DNA of 64,000 nt from Acinetobacter populi (lineage in GTDB: Bacteria > Pseudomonadota > Gammaproteobacteria > Pseudomonadales > Moraxellaceae), in the NCBI RefSeq assembly GCF_002174125.1, contig NZ_NEXX01000001.1:372001-436000 (forward strand), read 5' to 3'. The position numbers were made by a program, and so were the translations under genes. The notes below the pieces were generated by a model, which saw nothing but the letters and a program-made list of their open reading frames with translations, made no database searches and was not told where the DNA came from. Numbering within the stretch: the stretch's first letter is position 1; each line of letters begins with the position of its first letter. Shown here in pieces: positions 9,360-20,008 of the stretch.

Positions 9360-10544
9360 CTACTGTATTCTTTGAATTGCCTGTTTATAGCTATCGCTTG
9401 GTTTATATTCGTTTGCACGCTGATAATGATAGAGCGCATCTGCTTTACGCCCATTCTGCTCATAAATTCTACCGATATTATAATGTGAATAAGCCTTGGT
9501 ATTTTGATTGCTTGCCAGTTCAATGGCTTTACGATTCGCCCACAGTGCTTCTGAACTTCTGCCTAGTTTTTGATAAACAACGGCAATATTGCTATAGGTT
9601 TGTGCTGCATTCGGATTTTCATCAATTGCACGTTGATACAATAAAATCGCCTGTTCCAACTGGCCTTGTTGATAAGCTTTATCACCTTGCAGATTTAAGG
9701 TCTTGGCACGTTGCAGACTGGCTTGACTGACATTTGTTAAAGCCAGTGCTGTATTCTGCTCAAACTGATTAACAGACTGAGGAATCAAGACTGGATTAGC
9801 TGGTGTATTGGAAATACGGTTGATATCCTGAATTTCACCATTTGGCGTAATCCTGAATAATGTCCATAAGTTGCCCTGAACATTGCTTGGCACAACATAA
9901 GTTCTAACCAGCGACTCACCCACATACACCCGTACAGTCGCATCACTATAACTTAAACTTTTTGTGTTATTTGAATTGCGGTCACTATAATTATGAACAG
10001 CATACACATAATATTGATTGTTTAAGCGCTTATCAATGGTGATGGTTTCAGGTCCATAAGCATCGGTATCATCTACATCCAGATTGGCTTGAGGTGCCAG
10101 TTTGGCATCCCAGTAAATATGATTTGAACCATAAATCAAATGTGAATCCAGATCATCTGGTGTACTGCCCCAGTTTAAAACAATGCGCATACTGTCAAGG
10201 GATTGCAATACAGGACTCAAGGCATAGGTTCGACCATCACAGGGACACTTTGTCACCAGCGTAGAATAACCGGCTTTTTTGATAATCAATAAATGATCAC
10301 TATTATCTGCATCCGAACTGGATAAGGTCGCCTTGCCCTGACTATTGCTGATTACCTTTTGCGAATTTTCGCCATTTTTTTGCAGAAAAATCTCGGCATT
10401 GGCAATATTCTGATCCTTAACAGTCGCACTTAAGACATGGACATTCATATTATCGGCAAACGCTCCCGAACTAAATAGCAAACTTCCTGATATGATTAAA
10501 AATGTGTTTAGATATTTTTGAGTTGAAATAACACCTTTTATCAT
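9360..10544 (-). CDS. exported YfaP-like (DUF2135) protein with TPR repeats
   Basis: A 394-residue exported protein. The signal peptide runs to about residue 30 (FLIISGSLLFSSGAFA, then DNMNVH). Residues 30-125 look like a carboxypeptidase-regulatory type beta domain (NAEIFLQKNGENSQKVISNS). A YfaP/DUF2135-like segment follows: IVLNWGSTPDDLDSHLIYG, the aspartate-rich LDVDDTDAYGPETITI, and YVYAVHNYSD. The C-terminal third (about 275-394) holds three tetratricopeptide repeats, for example GQLEQAILLYQRAIDENPNA and AYSHYNIGRIYEQNGRKADA. DUF2135 proteins are thought to sit in the periplasm, sometimes near inter-alpha-trypsin-like surface systems. No such partner is adjacent, so its role is unknown. 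Confidence 0.8.
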   Translation of the reverse strand: MIKGVISTQKYLNTFLIISGSLLFSSGAFADNMNVHVLSATVKDQNIANAEIFLQKNGENSQKVISNSQGKATLSSSDADNSDHLLIIKKAGYSTLVTKCPCDGRTYALSPVLQSLDSMRIVLNWGSTPDDLDSHLIYGSNHIYWDAKLAPQANLDVDDTDAYGPETITIDKRLNNQYYVYAVHNYSDRNSNNTKSLSYSDATVRVYVGESLVRTYVVPSNVQGNLWTLFRITPNGEIQDINRISNTPANPVLIPQSVNQFEQNTALALTNVSQASLQRAKTLNLQGDKAYQQGQLEQAILLYQRAIDENPNAAQTYSNIAVVYQKLGRSSEALWANRKAIELASNQNTKAYSHYNIGRIYEQNGRKADALYHYQRANEYKPSDSYKQAIQRIQ

Positions 10545-10646
10545 GATTTTTATCCATGTATATCTTGTTATTTTTGATCATAGCGTATTCCATAGCATAA
10601 AAACAATACGCATTAAATCACACTAAATTCATTATTTATGTCATAT

Positions 10647-11867
10647 CTAACATAAACAACCTATCTTTTGATCAACCGGTAAATCCTTTAATAACAACTC
10701 CAGTGTATGTTTTTCAATACCATAAAAAGTTTTTAACTGCTGTACCTGATCCAGAATATTTTGATCCACCTGTTTAAATGACTGTTGTCGGGTGGCCAGA
10801 ATCATTTTGTTTTTACTGGTATGTTCTAGGGATACAAATTCCAGCACTTTGGTTTCGTAGCCATAGGCTTGTAACAACAATGCACGTAAAGTATCGGTCA
10901 GCATTTCTGCTTGTTGTCCAACATGCACACCAAATTGCAGCATCGGCTTTAAAACCTGTGGCGCTTGCAACTGCGGACGTAATTCCTTATGACAACATGG
11001 CGCGCACATAATAACCTTCGCGCCCAAACGAATACCGGTATGAATGGCAAAATCGGTAGCAACATCACAGGCATGCAAAGCAATCATCACATCAGTTTTT
11101 TCCGGAAAATAACTGCGTACATCGCCTTGGAAAAATCTAAGCTGATCATAGCCTGCCTGCTGCGCCACATTCTGGCAAACTTTTACCAGTTCTTCCCGCA
11201 ATTCGACACCTGTCACGTGCGGCTGTAAATGTTGACCCAGTAAATAGTCATAAACAGCACAGGTCAGATAACCTTTACCCGAGCCAAAATCCACCACATG
11301 TAAATCTTCTTGCTGTTGCAACTGTGCCTGTTCAATTGCACCTGCAAAAATTTCCACAAACTTATTAATTTGTTTCCATTTACGTGCCATGCTGGGAATA
11401 ATTTCGTGTTTTTGATCGGTAATACCCAGCAATTGTAGAAATAAACGATCCTGTGCAATCCAGCGTTTTTTATTGCGATCATGTGATTGTGGTAGAACCT
11501 GAACAACTGCATTTGATTTATGTTTACTTTGGCTCAGTTTCCATTGACCTTTTTTATATTTCAGCTGAATTTCCTGACCCTCGGTAAATAAATTGATTTG
11601 CTGACATTGATTCAGCCATTCCTGTAATAATGCTGAAAATTCATGCCATGAATAATTTTTGGTAATATCCTGCGTCTGATAACGATAGACCACATTCAGC
11701 AAAGTTTGATCTTTCAATACAATGCTGCGCACGGTTATTTTTTCCAGTTTTGCAATTTCGCCGTGGTATTGACTCAAAATAATACGTTCAAAATGCTGTT
11801 GTTGCCATGCCTGCTCGACTTGATTAAAAAATTCAAGCTGATTGGGTTGTAAGTTATTGGCAGTCAT
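10647..11867 (-). CDS. class I SAM-dependent methyltransferase, METTL25/PF13679 type
   Basis: A 406-residue methyltransferase. The SAM-binding motif I is VVDFGSGKGYLTCAVYDYL (about residues 191-209), motif II is VTGVELREELVKVC, and DVMIALHACDVATDFAI carries the post-II acidic and aromatic pattern. A hallmark CAPCCHKELRPQL follows, the CCH motif shared with eukaryotic METTL25/RRNAD1-like proteins. The N-terminal 150 residues are a basic accessory domain without a motif I know, possibly RNA-binding. The start is ATG with GGAAG four bases upstream. The substrate is unknown, and an RNA target is only a guess from the family. Confidence 0.8.
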   Translation of the reverse strand: MTANNLQPNQLEFFNQVEQAWQQQHFERIILSQYHGEIAKLEKITVRSIVLKDQTLLNVVYRYQTQDITKNYSWHEFSALLQEWLNQCQQINLFTEGQEIQLKYKKGQWKLSQSKHKSNAVVQVLPQSHDRNKKRWIAQDRLFLQLLGITDQKHEIIPSMARKWKQINKFVEIFAGAIEQAQLQQQEDLHVVDFGSGKGYLTCAVYDYLLGQHLQPHVTGVELREELVKVCQNVAQQAGYDQLRFFQGDVRSYFPEKTDVMIALHACDVATDFAIHTGIRLGAKVIMCAPCCHKELRPQLQAPQVLKPMLQFGVHVGQQAEMLTDTLRALLLQAYGYETKVLEFVSLEHTSKNKMILATRQQSFKQVDQNILDQVQQLKTFYGIEKHTLELLLKDLPVDQKIGCLC

Positions 11868-12017
11868 GGTGCTTCCATTGTTTTAGGTCAAGTTGGCTAT
11901 TTTAACCAACTTCAGCACAAGCTGCATTAGCTTTGCAAAAATAGCAGAAATGCCATATCTTTTTTATGGATTATGGCGCATAAATAGATCCGATTTAAAT
12001 TTTAAATTTCCCGGACA

Positions 12018-12668
12018 ATGACTAAAATTCCATATAGCTACAGTGCAGAAGAAGAACGATTAAATGCATGGACCCACGGACTAGCCGCAATCCTTGCAGT
12101 ATTGGGTACCATTTTCTTGTTGATCAAAGCAGTGCCGCTATCCTGGCAAGCCGGACTCAGCATGCTGGCCTATGGACTAAGTCTGATTTTATTGTTCTCC
12201 GCTTCAACGCTCTATCACCTGTCTAGCTCTGCCACACAACGCATCTGGTTAAAGAAACTGGATCATACCGCAATTTATTATCTGATTGCCGGCACCTATA
12301 CCCCTTTTCTGGCGCTCTTTTTACCCACTGAAAAAGCCAAAATTCTGCTTATTGCCTTATGGATCATCGCGCTGATTGGTACATTTTTTAAATTATTCTT
12401 TGTGCATCGCTTTCAGAAAATATCGTTGATTGCTTATATCGTCATGGGTTGGTTGGCTGTATTGGTGATGGATGACATGAGAACCTATTTAAGCAGTACA
12501 GCCCTACAACTACTGATTGCCGGCGGTTTATTTTATACCATTGGCACTATTTTTTATGCGGCAAAAAAATATAAATATACGCATGCCATCTGGCATATTT
12601 TTGTGGTCATGGGCGCCGCAAGTCATTTTTTTGCCATTTGGTCCATGTTAAACACTTTGCCAAGGTAA
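12018..12668 (+). CDS. trhA: hemolysin III family membrane protein (PAQR, YqfA/TrhA)
   Basis: A 216-residue inner-membrane protein with seven predicted spans. The PAQR/hemolysin III signatures are present: NAWTHGLAAILAVLGTIFL with its histidine near residue 20, HLSSSATQRIWLKKLDHTAI around 73-92, AGTYTPF, and the C-terminal HAIWHIFVVMGAASHFFAIW with clustered histidines that in the family bind zinc. E. coli TrhA (YqfA) is linked to membrane energetics and fatty-acid metabolism. The hemolysin label comes from a Bacillus homologue. The length is typical. It is probably monocistronic: the next gene begins 69 bases later on the same strand with its own upstream sequence, and no terminator is evident between them. 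Confidence 0.9.
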   Translation: MTKIPYSYSAEEERLNAWTHGLAAILAVLGTIFLLIKAVPLSWQAGLSMLAYGLSLILLFSASTLYHLSSSATQRIWLKKLDHTAIYYLIAGTYTPFLALFLPTEKAKILLIALWIIALIGTFFKLFFVHRFQKISLIAYIVMGWLAVLVMDDMRTYLSSTALQLLIAGGLFYTIGTIFYAAKKYKYTHAIWHIFVVMGAASHFFAIWSMLNTLPR

Positions 12669-12737
12669 ATTTTTAATTTCAAAATGGTCAAGACCTCGTT
12701 AGAATAGGCGAATTTTCTTTCAGGGACATTGAAAACA

Positions 12738-14039
12738 ATGGAAACTGCCACTGCTGTTGATCAGCCTTTAAACTCAAAAGGACGTGTACTTGCTGCAAGT
12801 ATGGTGGGAACAACCATCGAATTTTATGATTTTTATATCTATGCGACAGCAGCAGTCATTATTTTCCCACATTTGTTTTTCCCTGATGGGGACCCACAAG
12901 CCAATACCTTAAAATCTCTGGCGACATTTGCGATCGCCTTTATTGCCCGCCCCATCGGTTCGGCCCTGTTTGGACATTTTGGTGACCGCATCGGACGTAA
13001 AGCAACGCTGGTGGCAGCCTTATTAACCATGGGGATTTCAACGATTGCCATTGGCTTATTGCCAACTTATCATGATATCGGAATTACAGCGGCACTTTTA
13101 CTGGCTTTATGCCGTTTGGGCCAAGGGATTGGACTGGGCGGTGAATGGAGTGGTGCGGTTTTATTGGCAACAGAAAATGCACCTGAAGGTAAACGTGCAT
13201 GGTATGGCATGTTTCCACAGCTTGGCGCACCCTTTGGTTTAATTCTTGCCAATGGTTTCTTTTTATTGCTCGGCGCCATCCTAACCGAAGAACAGTTTAT
13301 GGCATGGGGCTGGCGCATTCCATTTCTGGCCAGTGCAATTTTGGTGATTATGGGCCTGTATATTCGTCTAAAACTACATGAAACACCAGCATTCCAGCGA
13401 GTTCTGGATAAGCAGGAAGAAAAACATGTGCCCTTTGCAGAAGTATTTAAGCACCACTTACCAATGCTGATTTTAGGTACACTAGCAGCAGTCTGTACCT
13501 TTGTAGTGTTCTACTTAACCACGGTATTTTCCTTAAACTGGGGCACACAACAATTGGGTTATAGCCGTGAAGACTTCCTGAAAATGGTAACGCTGGCTAC
13601 CTTATCTTTTGCTGTATTTATCCCATTGTCGGCAATTCTGGCAGAAAAATTTGGGCGTCGTACCACATCTATCGGCATTTGTATTCTTGCTGCCATCTTT
13701 GGTTTGTTCTTTGCCGATATGCTGGCGTCAAATAATCCATTTACTGTATTTTTATTCCTATGCATCGGTTTGGGAATTATGGGACTTACCTATGGCCCAA
13801 TTGGTACAGTATTGTCGGAATTATTCCCCACTTCGGTGCGTTATACTGGTTCTGCCCTAACCTTTAATATGGCGGGTATTCTTGGTGCATCTTTTGCACC
13901 ATTAATTGCCACCTATCTGGCAACGACCTATGGTTTACAAGCCGTGGGCTATTATCTATCCGGTGCCGCCATTTTATCTCTCATTGCCTTCTTATTAATT
14001 AAAGAAACCAAAAATATTGATGTCAATCGTCAAATTTAA
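12738..14039 (+). CDS. MFS transporter, metabolite:H+ symporter (MHS) family
   Basis: A 433-residue twelve-span inner-membrane symporter. MHS features are GTTIEFYDFYIYATAA at the first span (about residues 23-38), the loop 2-3 motif GHFGDRIGRKATL (about 76-88), and a second copy in the middle loop, LAEKFGRRTTSIG. The family moves organic acids or betaines (shikimate, alpha-ketoglutarate, proline/betaine, citrate) with protons. ShiA/ProP-type relatives are closest by pattern, and the substrate cannot be assigned. The ATG at 12738 (METATAVDQ) is preferred, with AGGGA 11 bases upstream. A TTG at 12729 would add three residues. A strong terminator follows. Confidence 0.87.
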   Translation: METATAVDQPLNSKGRVLAASMVGTTIEFYDFYIYATAAVIIFPHLFFPDGDPQANTLKSLATFAIAFIARPIGSALFGHFGDRIGRKATLVAALLTMGISTIAIGLLPTYHDIGITAALLLALCRLGQGIGLGGEWSGAVLLATENAPEGKRAWYGMFPQLGAPFGLILANGFFLLLGAILTEEQFMAWGWRIPFLASAILVIMGLYIRLKLHETPAFQRVLDKQEEKHVPFAEVFKHHLPMLILGTLAAVCTFVVFYLTTVFSLNWGTQQLGYSREDFLKMVTLATLSFAVFIPLSAILAEKFGRRTTSIGICILAAIFGLFFADMLASNNPFTVFLFLCIGLGIMGLTYGPIGTVLSELFPTSVRYTGSALTFNMAGILGASFAPLIATYLATTYGLQAVGYYLSGAAILSLIAFLLIKETKNIDVNRQI

Positions 14040-14050
14040 TGTTTGATTTT

Positions 14051-14083
14051 AAACCTGATCAGATGTCTGATCAGGTTTTTTTA
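14051..14083 (+). terminator. intrinsic terminator of the MHS transporter gene
   Basis: Perfect 12-bp arms AAACCTGATCAG (14051-14062) and CTGATCAGGTTT (14067-14078) enclose an ATGT loop, and a run of eight T ends near 14083. The structure starts 12 bases after the stop codon. Confidence 0.92.
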
Positions 14084-14193
14084 TATCTAAATTTTCGACT
14101 TATCGGTTAAATTTTCAGTCATCAAATTTTTCAATTAAATTTTTTTATTTTTTTCTCGTAATTTTTAGCTATTTCTCTATTATTGACAAAATA

Positions 14194-14210
14194 TTGGCTA
14201 ATTTTTTGCT
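14194..14210 (+). promoter_or_regulatory. candidate sigma-54 (-24/-12) promoter
   Basis: TTGGC at 14194-14198 and TTGCT at 14206-14210 place GG (14196-14197) and GC (14208-14209) exactly ten bases apart, the invariant spacing of RpoN promoters. A sigma-70-like TTGACA at 14183-14188 overlaps but has no good -10 partner. The permease start lies about 150 bases downstream. Between them sits a 17-bp dyad, GGATC-N7-GATCC at 14290-14306, and a nearby repeat of GATCCTT at 14321, which may be operators. Confidence 0.4.
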
Positions 14211-14358
14211 TTTCTTGCCACGAACTTGCTGACAATCTACAGTATTTAGGCTAGATTGGCTCACTTTTTTTAAAAAGTGTTTTTGGGGAGGATCGTCTGA
14301 TGATCCTTAAAATATATAGCGATCCTTGATCATCCTTATCTAAAAGAGGATAACACCA

Positions 14359-15777
14359 TTGACTACTCATACTGGGACTCAATCGGTAGCTAAGCTCAAA
14401 AAAAATCTTGTGCTGTGGCACATCATTATTATCGGTTTAGCTTATATTCAACCCATGACTTTATTTGATACTTTTGGATTAGTATCTGAGAAAAGTAGTG
14501 GACATGTACCCACATCCTATATTTTTGCACTTGTTGCCATTTTGCTAACCTCGATCAGCTATGGTCATATGATTAGGCGCTATCCATCTTCTGGTTCGGC
14601 CTATACTTATGCACAGAAATCCATTCATCCCAATGTCGGATTTATGGTGGGCTGGTCATCGTGGCTGGATTATCTGCTGTCGCCACTGGTCAATATTATT
14701 CTGGCCGATATTTATCTGCGCGCCTTATATCCAAGCGTAAATCACTGGTATTGGGTCATTGGTCTTTCGGCATTTATGACCATCATTAACTTGTTTGGTG
14801 CGCGTTTTGTTGCTCGCTTTAATACCACAATTGTTGTTATACAGCTTGGTGTAATTTTTTACTTTGTCTATCAGATCTATATTTTACTCACACAAGGGAT
14901 CCATGCGGATGGTACGTTAAATCAAGATATCGTCGCACTTTGGTCACTGGCACCCTTTTGGAGTGATATGGCAAATGTAGGCGCATTGATTGCAGGGGCA
15001 ACGATTCTTTGTTTCTCATTTACAGGTTTTGATGCCTTGTCTTCACTTGCAGAAGAAACCAAAGATGCTGAAAAAACTTTGCCTCGTGCCATTTTTCTTA
15101 CTGCATTGATTGCAGGGGCAATTTTTGTTTTTAGCACTTATTTTATTCAGCTGTTTTTCCCAAGTGATCCAAACATTTATTTCAGTATTCTGGATGAATC
15201 TCAGCCTGAGATGATGGCAGCACTGGGGAATATTCAATATATTTTGCCTGTCATTGGTGCAATTGCCTTTAAAACATTTGTATTGTATTTTGCTGTGGTT
15301 GCCGTGATGGCATCTGGTATTTCCGCACATGCTGGTGTATCCCGTTTAATGTATGTCATGGGACGTGATGGAATTATCAATAAAAAAATCTTTGGTCATA
15401 TCAGCCCAAGATTGCATACTCCAACCTATAACATTCTGATTGTTGGTTTGATTGCATTGACTGCCGGTTTTATTAACCTTGAGCATATTGTCAATCTGAT
15501 CAGTTTTGGTGCCTTAACAGCCTTTAGTTTTGTGAATTTCTCGGTCATTTCTCGCTATGCATTACGTGATAAACAGACAAAATCATTAAAAGACATTTTT
15601 AACTATATTGTTATTCCAACACTTGGTTTTATTAGTGTCTTCTTAATGTGGCTGGAAATTGATCCAACTGCATTGAAAGTTGGTCTGGCATGGGCTGCAA
15701 TTGGTATTGCTTATCTGGCTTATAAAACTGGTGGTTTTACCCGCCCAGTACCGCAATATAATGAGTTTGAGGATTAA
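14359..15777 (+). CDS. APC-superfamily amino acid/amine permease, PuuP-like
   Basis: A 472-residue inner-membrane permease with about twelve spans. The N-terminus resembles the E. coli putrescine importer PuuP closely: LVLWHIIIIGLAYIQPMTLF, DTFGLVSEKSSGHVPTSYIF, the GSAYTYAQKSIHPNVGFMVG segment and the FSFTGFDALSSLAEETKDAE stretch near residues 222-241. Import of putrescine or a related amine by proton symport is the best inference, and another amino acid is possible. The start codon is TTG at 14359, because AGAGGA lies 8 bases upstream and the next ATG falls inside the first span. A hairpin terminator follows at 15844. Confidence 0.85.
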   Translation: MTTHTGTQSVAKLKKNLVLWHIIIIGLAYIQPMTLFDTFGLVSEKSSGHVPTSYIFALVAILLTSISYGHMIRRYPSSGSAYTYAQKSIHPNVGFMVGWSSWLDYLLSPLVNIILADIYLRALYPSVNHWYWVIGLSAFMTIINLFGARFVARFNTTIVVIQLGVIFYFVYQIYILLTQGIHADGTLNQDIVALWSLAPFWSDMANVGALIAGATILCFSFTGFDALSSLAEETKDAEKTLPRAIFLTALIAGAIFVFSTYFIQLFFPSDPNIYFSILDESQPEMMAALGNIQYILPVIGAIAFKTFVLYFAVVAVMASGISAHAGVSRLMYVMGRDGIINKKIFGHISPRLHTPTYNILIVGLIALTAGFINLEHIVNLISFGALTAFSFVNFSVISRYALRDKQTKSLKDIFNYIVIPTLGFISVFLMWLEIDPTALKVGLAWAAIGIAYLAYKTGGFTRPVPQYNEFED

Positions 15778-15843
15778 TCCACTATCTCTTCCACTATCAA
15801 GTCTATTGTATTTAATCGACTTGATCTCGCCCAAACTACTTAT

Positions 15844-15872
15844 TAGGTCAACTTAAACGTTGGCCTATTTTT
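15844..15872 (+). terminator. intrinsic terminator of the permease gene
   Basis: TAGGTCAAC (15844-15852) pairs with GTTGGCCTA (15859-15867) through one G-U pair, and five T follow. It is 67 bases after the stop codon. A weaker inverted repeat (TCAAGTC/GACTTGA) lies just before it. Confidence 0.75.
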
Positions 15873-16429
15873 ATCATTTTATTAAAAAACAACGATAAAT
15901 TTTTTGATGTATCGGGCTTACTTTATTTTTTACAATGTAAGTTTTTTGTGACTAGAATCCTCTTTCTTCACTATGTACACCTAGCAAATTAGTGTATACA
16001 TGTTAACGGTTTAGTTTATAAATGATCATAATTCCCATTACCTGCCAATCACCAACTGGTCAAGAAACTTTTCTAAAAATAAAAATATATTTTATTTTTC
16101 AATAATATAAAATCAAACCTTTCAATTACGCCAAATAATGTACTGTTATTTCTTCTAAGTTGCGTAACACTCTATTCTAAATCAATAAAATTTCAATTCT
16201 TATAAGATTTATAACAAATAGGACACATGCCTCAATTGAACTTTATTTTCGTCAGGTCGATAGTAATGACGAAATACAGAGCGTGTTAACACTTCATCTA
16301 TGTTTCATTCATGAACTGTGAACACAATCGAGCCTTAAGAATTAAATATTATTGCATGATGACTTAACAACAATAGGTAAATAAAACTTAACTTTTATCT
16401 TCCTATTTTTAAATAAAAAGGACAGTGTT
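15873..16429. other. long AT-rich leader region of aspT
   Basis: About 560 bases without a gene. The stretch is AT-rich with A/T tracts near 16080-16110, as expected of a promoter region, and ends in AAAGGACAGTGTT before the aspT ATG. I see no RNA gene and no operator that I can name. Confidence 0.6.
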
Positions 16430-18112
16430 ATGACGTGGTTACAAAGTCAGCTCAGTCATTCTCCCGAAATACTCATTTTCCTGTCGCTGGCAATTGGCTT
16501 CTGGATCGGCCAATTCCAACTCGGTAAATTTCAGCTGGGCGGTGTTGCCGGATCCTTAATTGTCGCGGTTGCGCTAAGTTTACTCAATGTCCCTATTGAT
16601 AATGGCGTTAAATCCATCCTATTTGCTTTATTTATTTATGCCGTTGGTTTTGAAAGTGGTCCCCAGTTTTTCAAATCTCTAGGGCCTAGTTCCATCAAAG
16701 AAATTCTACTTGCAGTGTTTATGGCTGTGGTGGGCTTAATTACTATTCTGGCATTGGCAAAAATTTTCCATCTGGATAAAGGACTTGCTGCGGGCTTGGC
16801 AGCCGGTGGCATGACCCAGTCTGCAATTATCGGTACAGCAAGTGATGCCATTGCCCGTCTGGATTTACCTTTGGATCAAATTCAGAAATTACAGTCCAAT
16901 GTGGCGATTGGTTATGCTGTAACGTATATTTTTGGATCACTGGGTGCCATTATCGTTTGTGTCAATATTTTACCCAAATTCATGGGCAAAGATATCCATG
17001 ATGATGCGATTAAAGCACAGAACCAACAATTAAAAGGCGCATTTGTCCTCACCTCCGGACAATCATTGGCGATTCCGGATATTGTTGGCCGTATTTATCA
17101 GGTGGAAAAACTCGATCATCTTAGCGTGACACAAATTGAAACCATGGGCAAAGACATCACCATCGAACGATTAAAAAGAAAAAATCGTTTGATTGATATT
17201 ACCCCAGACACCCTAATTCAACAGGGTGATATTGTACTCATTGTCGGACGACGCGCTGATGTGGTCGCCATTGCAGATCAAATCGGCAAAGAGTTGCAAT
17301 CCGCAGATGGTATCGATGTGGTGATGAGTACCGAAGACATTGTATTAAAAAATCCCAAATATATCGGCAGAACACTGGGCGATATTAAATCTTCAACCTC
17401 TGCGATTTTAAAGCACGGAATCTTTATTCTGAGCATTAAACGTAATGACGATCCTGTTCCACTTCAGGATGATACAACTGTTTTACAAGGCGATGTAATT
17501 ACTGCCTATGGGGTAGAACAGGATTTAAAACGCTTTGCTCATGAAGGCGGTATTCCGATTCCAAATACCATTCGAACCGACTGGATTTTTCATGGCGCCG
17601 GTTTGGTGGTGGGGTTATTGATCGGCCTCATCGTGATTCGTATTGGAAGTATCCCAATCACACTCGGTGCAGGCGGCGGTGCCTTACTCTCTGGTCTGTT
17701 ATTTGGCTGGCTCAGAACACGGCATCAAACCAGTGGTTCCATGCCTCCAGCCGCTTCTCAGATTTTAAAAGATTTAGGCTTGGCAGGTTTTGTTGCTGCT
17801 GTGGGTCTGCAATCAGGGTTACAGGCCATACAAACCATTAAAGAAAGTGGTGTATCGCTATTTATGATTGGTGTGCTGGTCACATTGATTCCCCTGCTGC
17901 TCTCCATGCTTTTTGCACGCTATATACTACGTTATGACAATGTGGCTGTTTTGGCTGGTGCCTTGTCAGGTGCCCGTAGTGCCAATCCGGCATTCGGTGG
18001 TGTACTGGATAAAGCTGGCAATACCATTCCAACGGTTCCCTTTGCAATTACCTATGCCTTGGCCAATGTGTTTTTGACACTTTTAGGCCCTTTGGTCGTG
18101 GCATTTGCATAA
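16430..18112 (+). CDS. aspT: aspartate:alanine antiporter AspT (AAE transporter family)
   Basis: A 560-residue inner-membrane antiporter exchanging aspartate for alanine. Layout: about five spans (residues 13-180), a cytoplasmic insertion with two TrkA-C/RCK-C-like lobes (about 195-370; HLSVTQIETMGKDITIERLK and AILKHGIFILSIKRNDDPVP), then about five more spans. Family hallmarks are GGMTQSAIIGTASDAI near residues 125-140 and the pseudo-repeat ALSGARSANPAFGGVLD near the C-terminus. AAGGACAGTGTT precedes the ATG. The gene for aspartate 4-decarboxylase follows after 57 bases. In this pair, aspartate enters, is decarboxylated with uptake of a proton, and alanine leaves, which is electrogenic and supports the proton motive force. 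Confidence 0.92.
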   Translation: MTWLQSQLSHSPEILIFLSLAIGFWIGQFQLGKFQLGGVAGSLIVAVALSLLNVPIDNGVKSILFALFIYAVGFESGPQFFKSLGPSSIKEILLAVFMAVVGLITILALAKIFHLDKGLAAGLAAGGMTQSAIIGTASDAIARLDLPLDQIQKLQSNVAIGYAVTYIFGSLGAIIVCVNILPKFMGKDIHDDAIKAQNQQLKGAFVLTSGQSLAIPDIVGRIYQVEKLDHLSVTQIETMGKDITIERLKRKNRLIDITPDTLIQQGDIVLIVGRRADVVAIADQIGKELQSADGIDVVMSTEDIVLKNPKYIGRTLGDIKSSTSAILKHGIFILSIKRNDDPVPLQDDTTVLQGDVITAYGVEQDLKRFAHEGGIPIPNTIRTDWIFHGAGLVVGLLIGLIVIRIGSIPITLGAGGGALLSGLLFGWLRTRHQTSGSMPPAASQILKDLGLAGFVAAVGLQSGLQAIQTIKESGVSLFMIGVLVTLIPLLLSMLFARYILRYDNVAVLAGALSGARSANPAFGGVLDKAGNTIPTVPFAITYALANVFLTLLGPLVVAFA

Positions 18113-18124
18113 CCCCGATTCTAA

Positions 18125-19765
<1,641 letters not shown>

Positions 19766-19794
19766 GCATAAGATTTCAGTCTCTATAAGACAAA

Positions 19795-19835
19795 AAACTG
19801 CATTACAGTACAAAAGCAGGTAATGCAGTTTTTTT
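19795..19835 (+). terminator. intrinsic terminator of aspT-aspD
   Basis: Perfect 12-bp arms AAACTGCATTAC (19795-19806) and GTAATGCAGTTT (19820-19831) are followed by T to 19835. It lies 30 bases after the aspD stop. Confidence 0.92.
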
Positions 19836-20008
19836 GTTTAAAATATCAATATCTTGAGAACCGAATGTGAGTGCGCTAAGTTCATAAAGCCAGATGGTAG
19901 CTGCAAAGTTGCCTCTTGCCTCAAAATATGCTGAGACTCGGATTTAAAATTTCGAGTCTTGGTTTTATACAAAATTAGATTAAATACTATGCTTATTACG
20001 ATAGCGTT

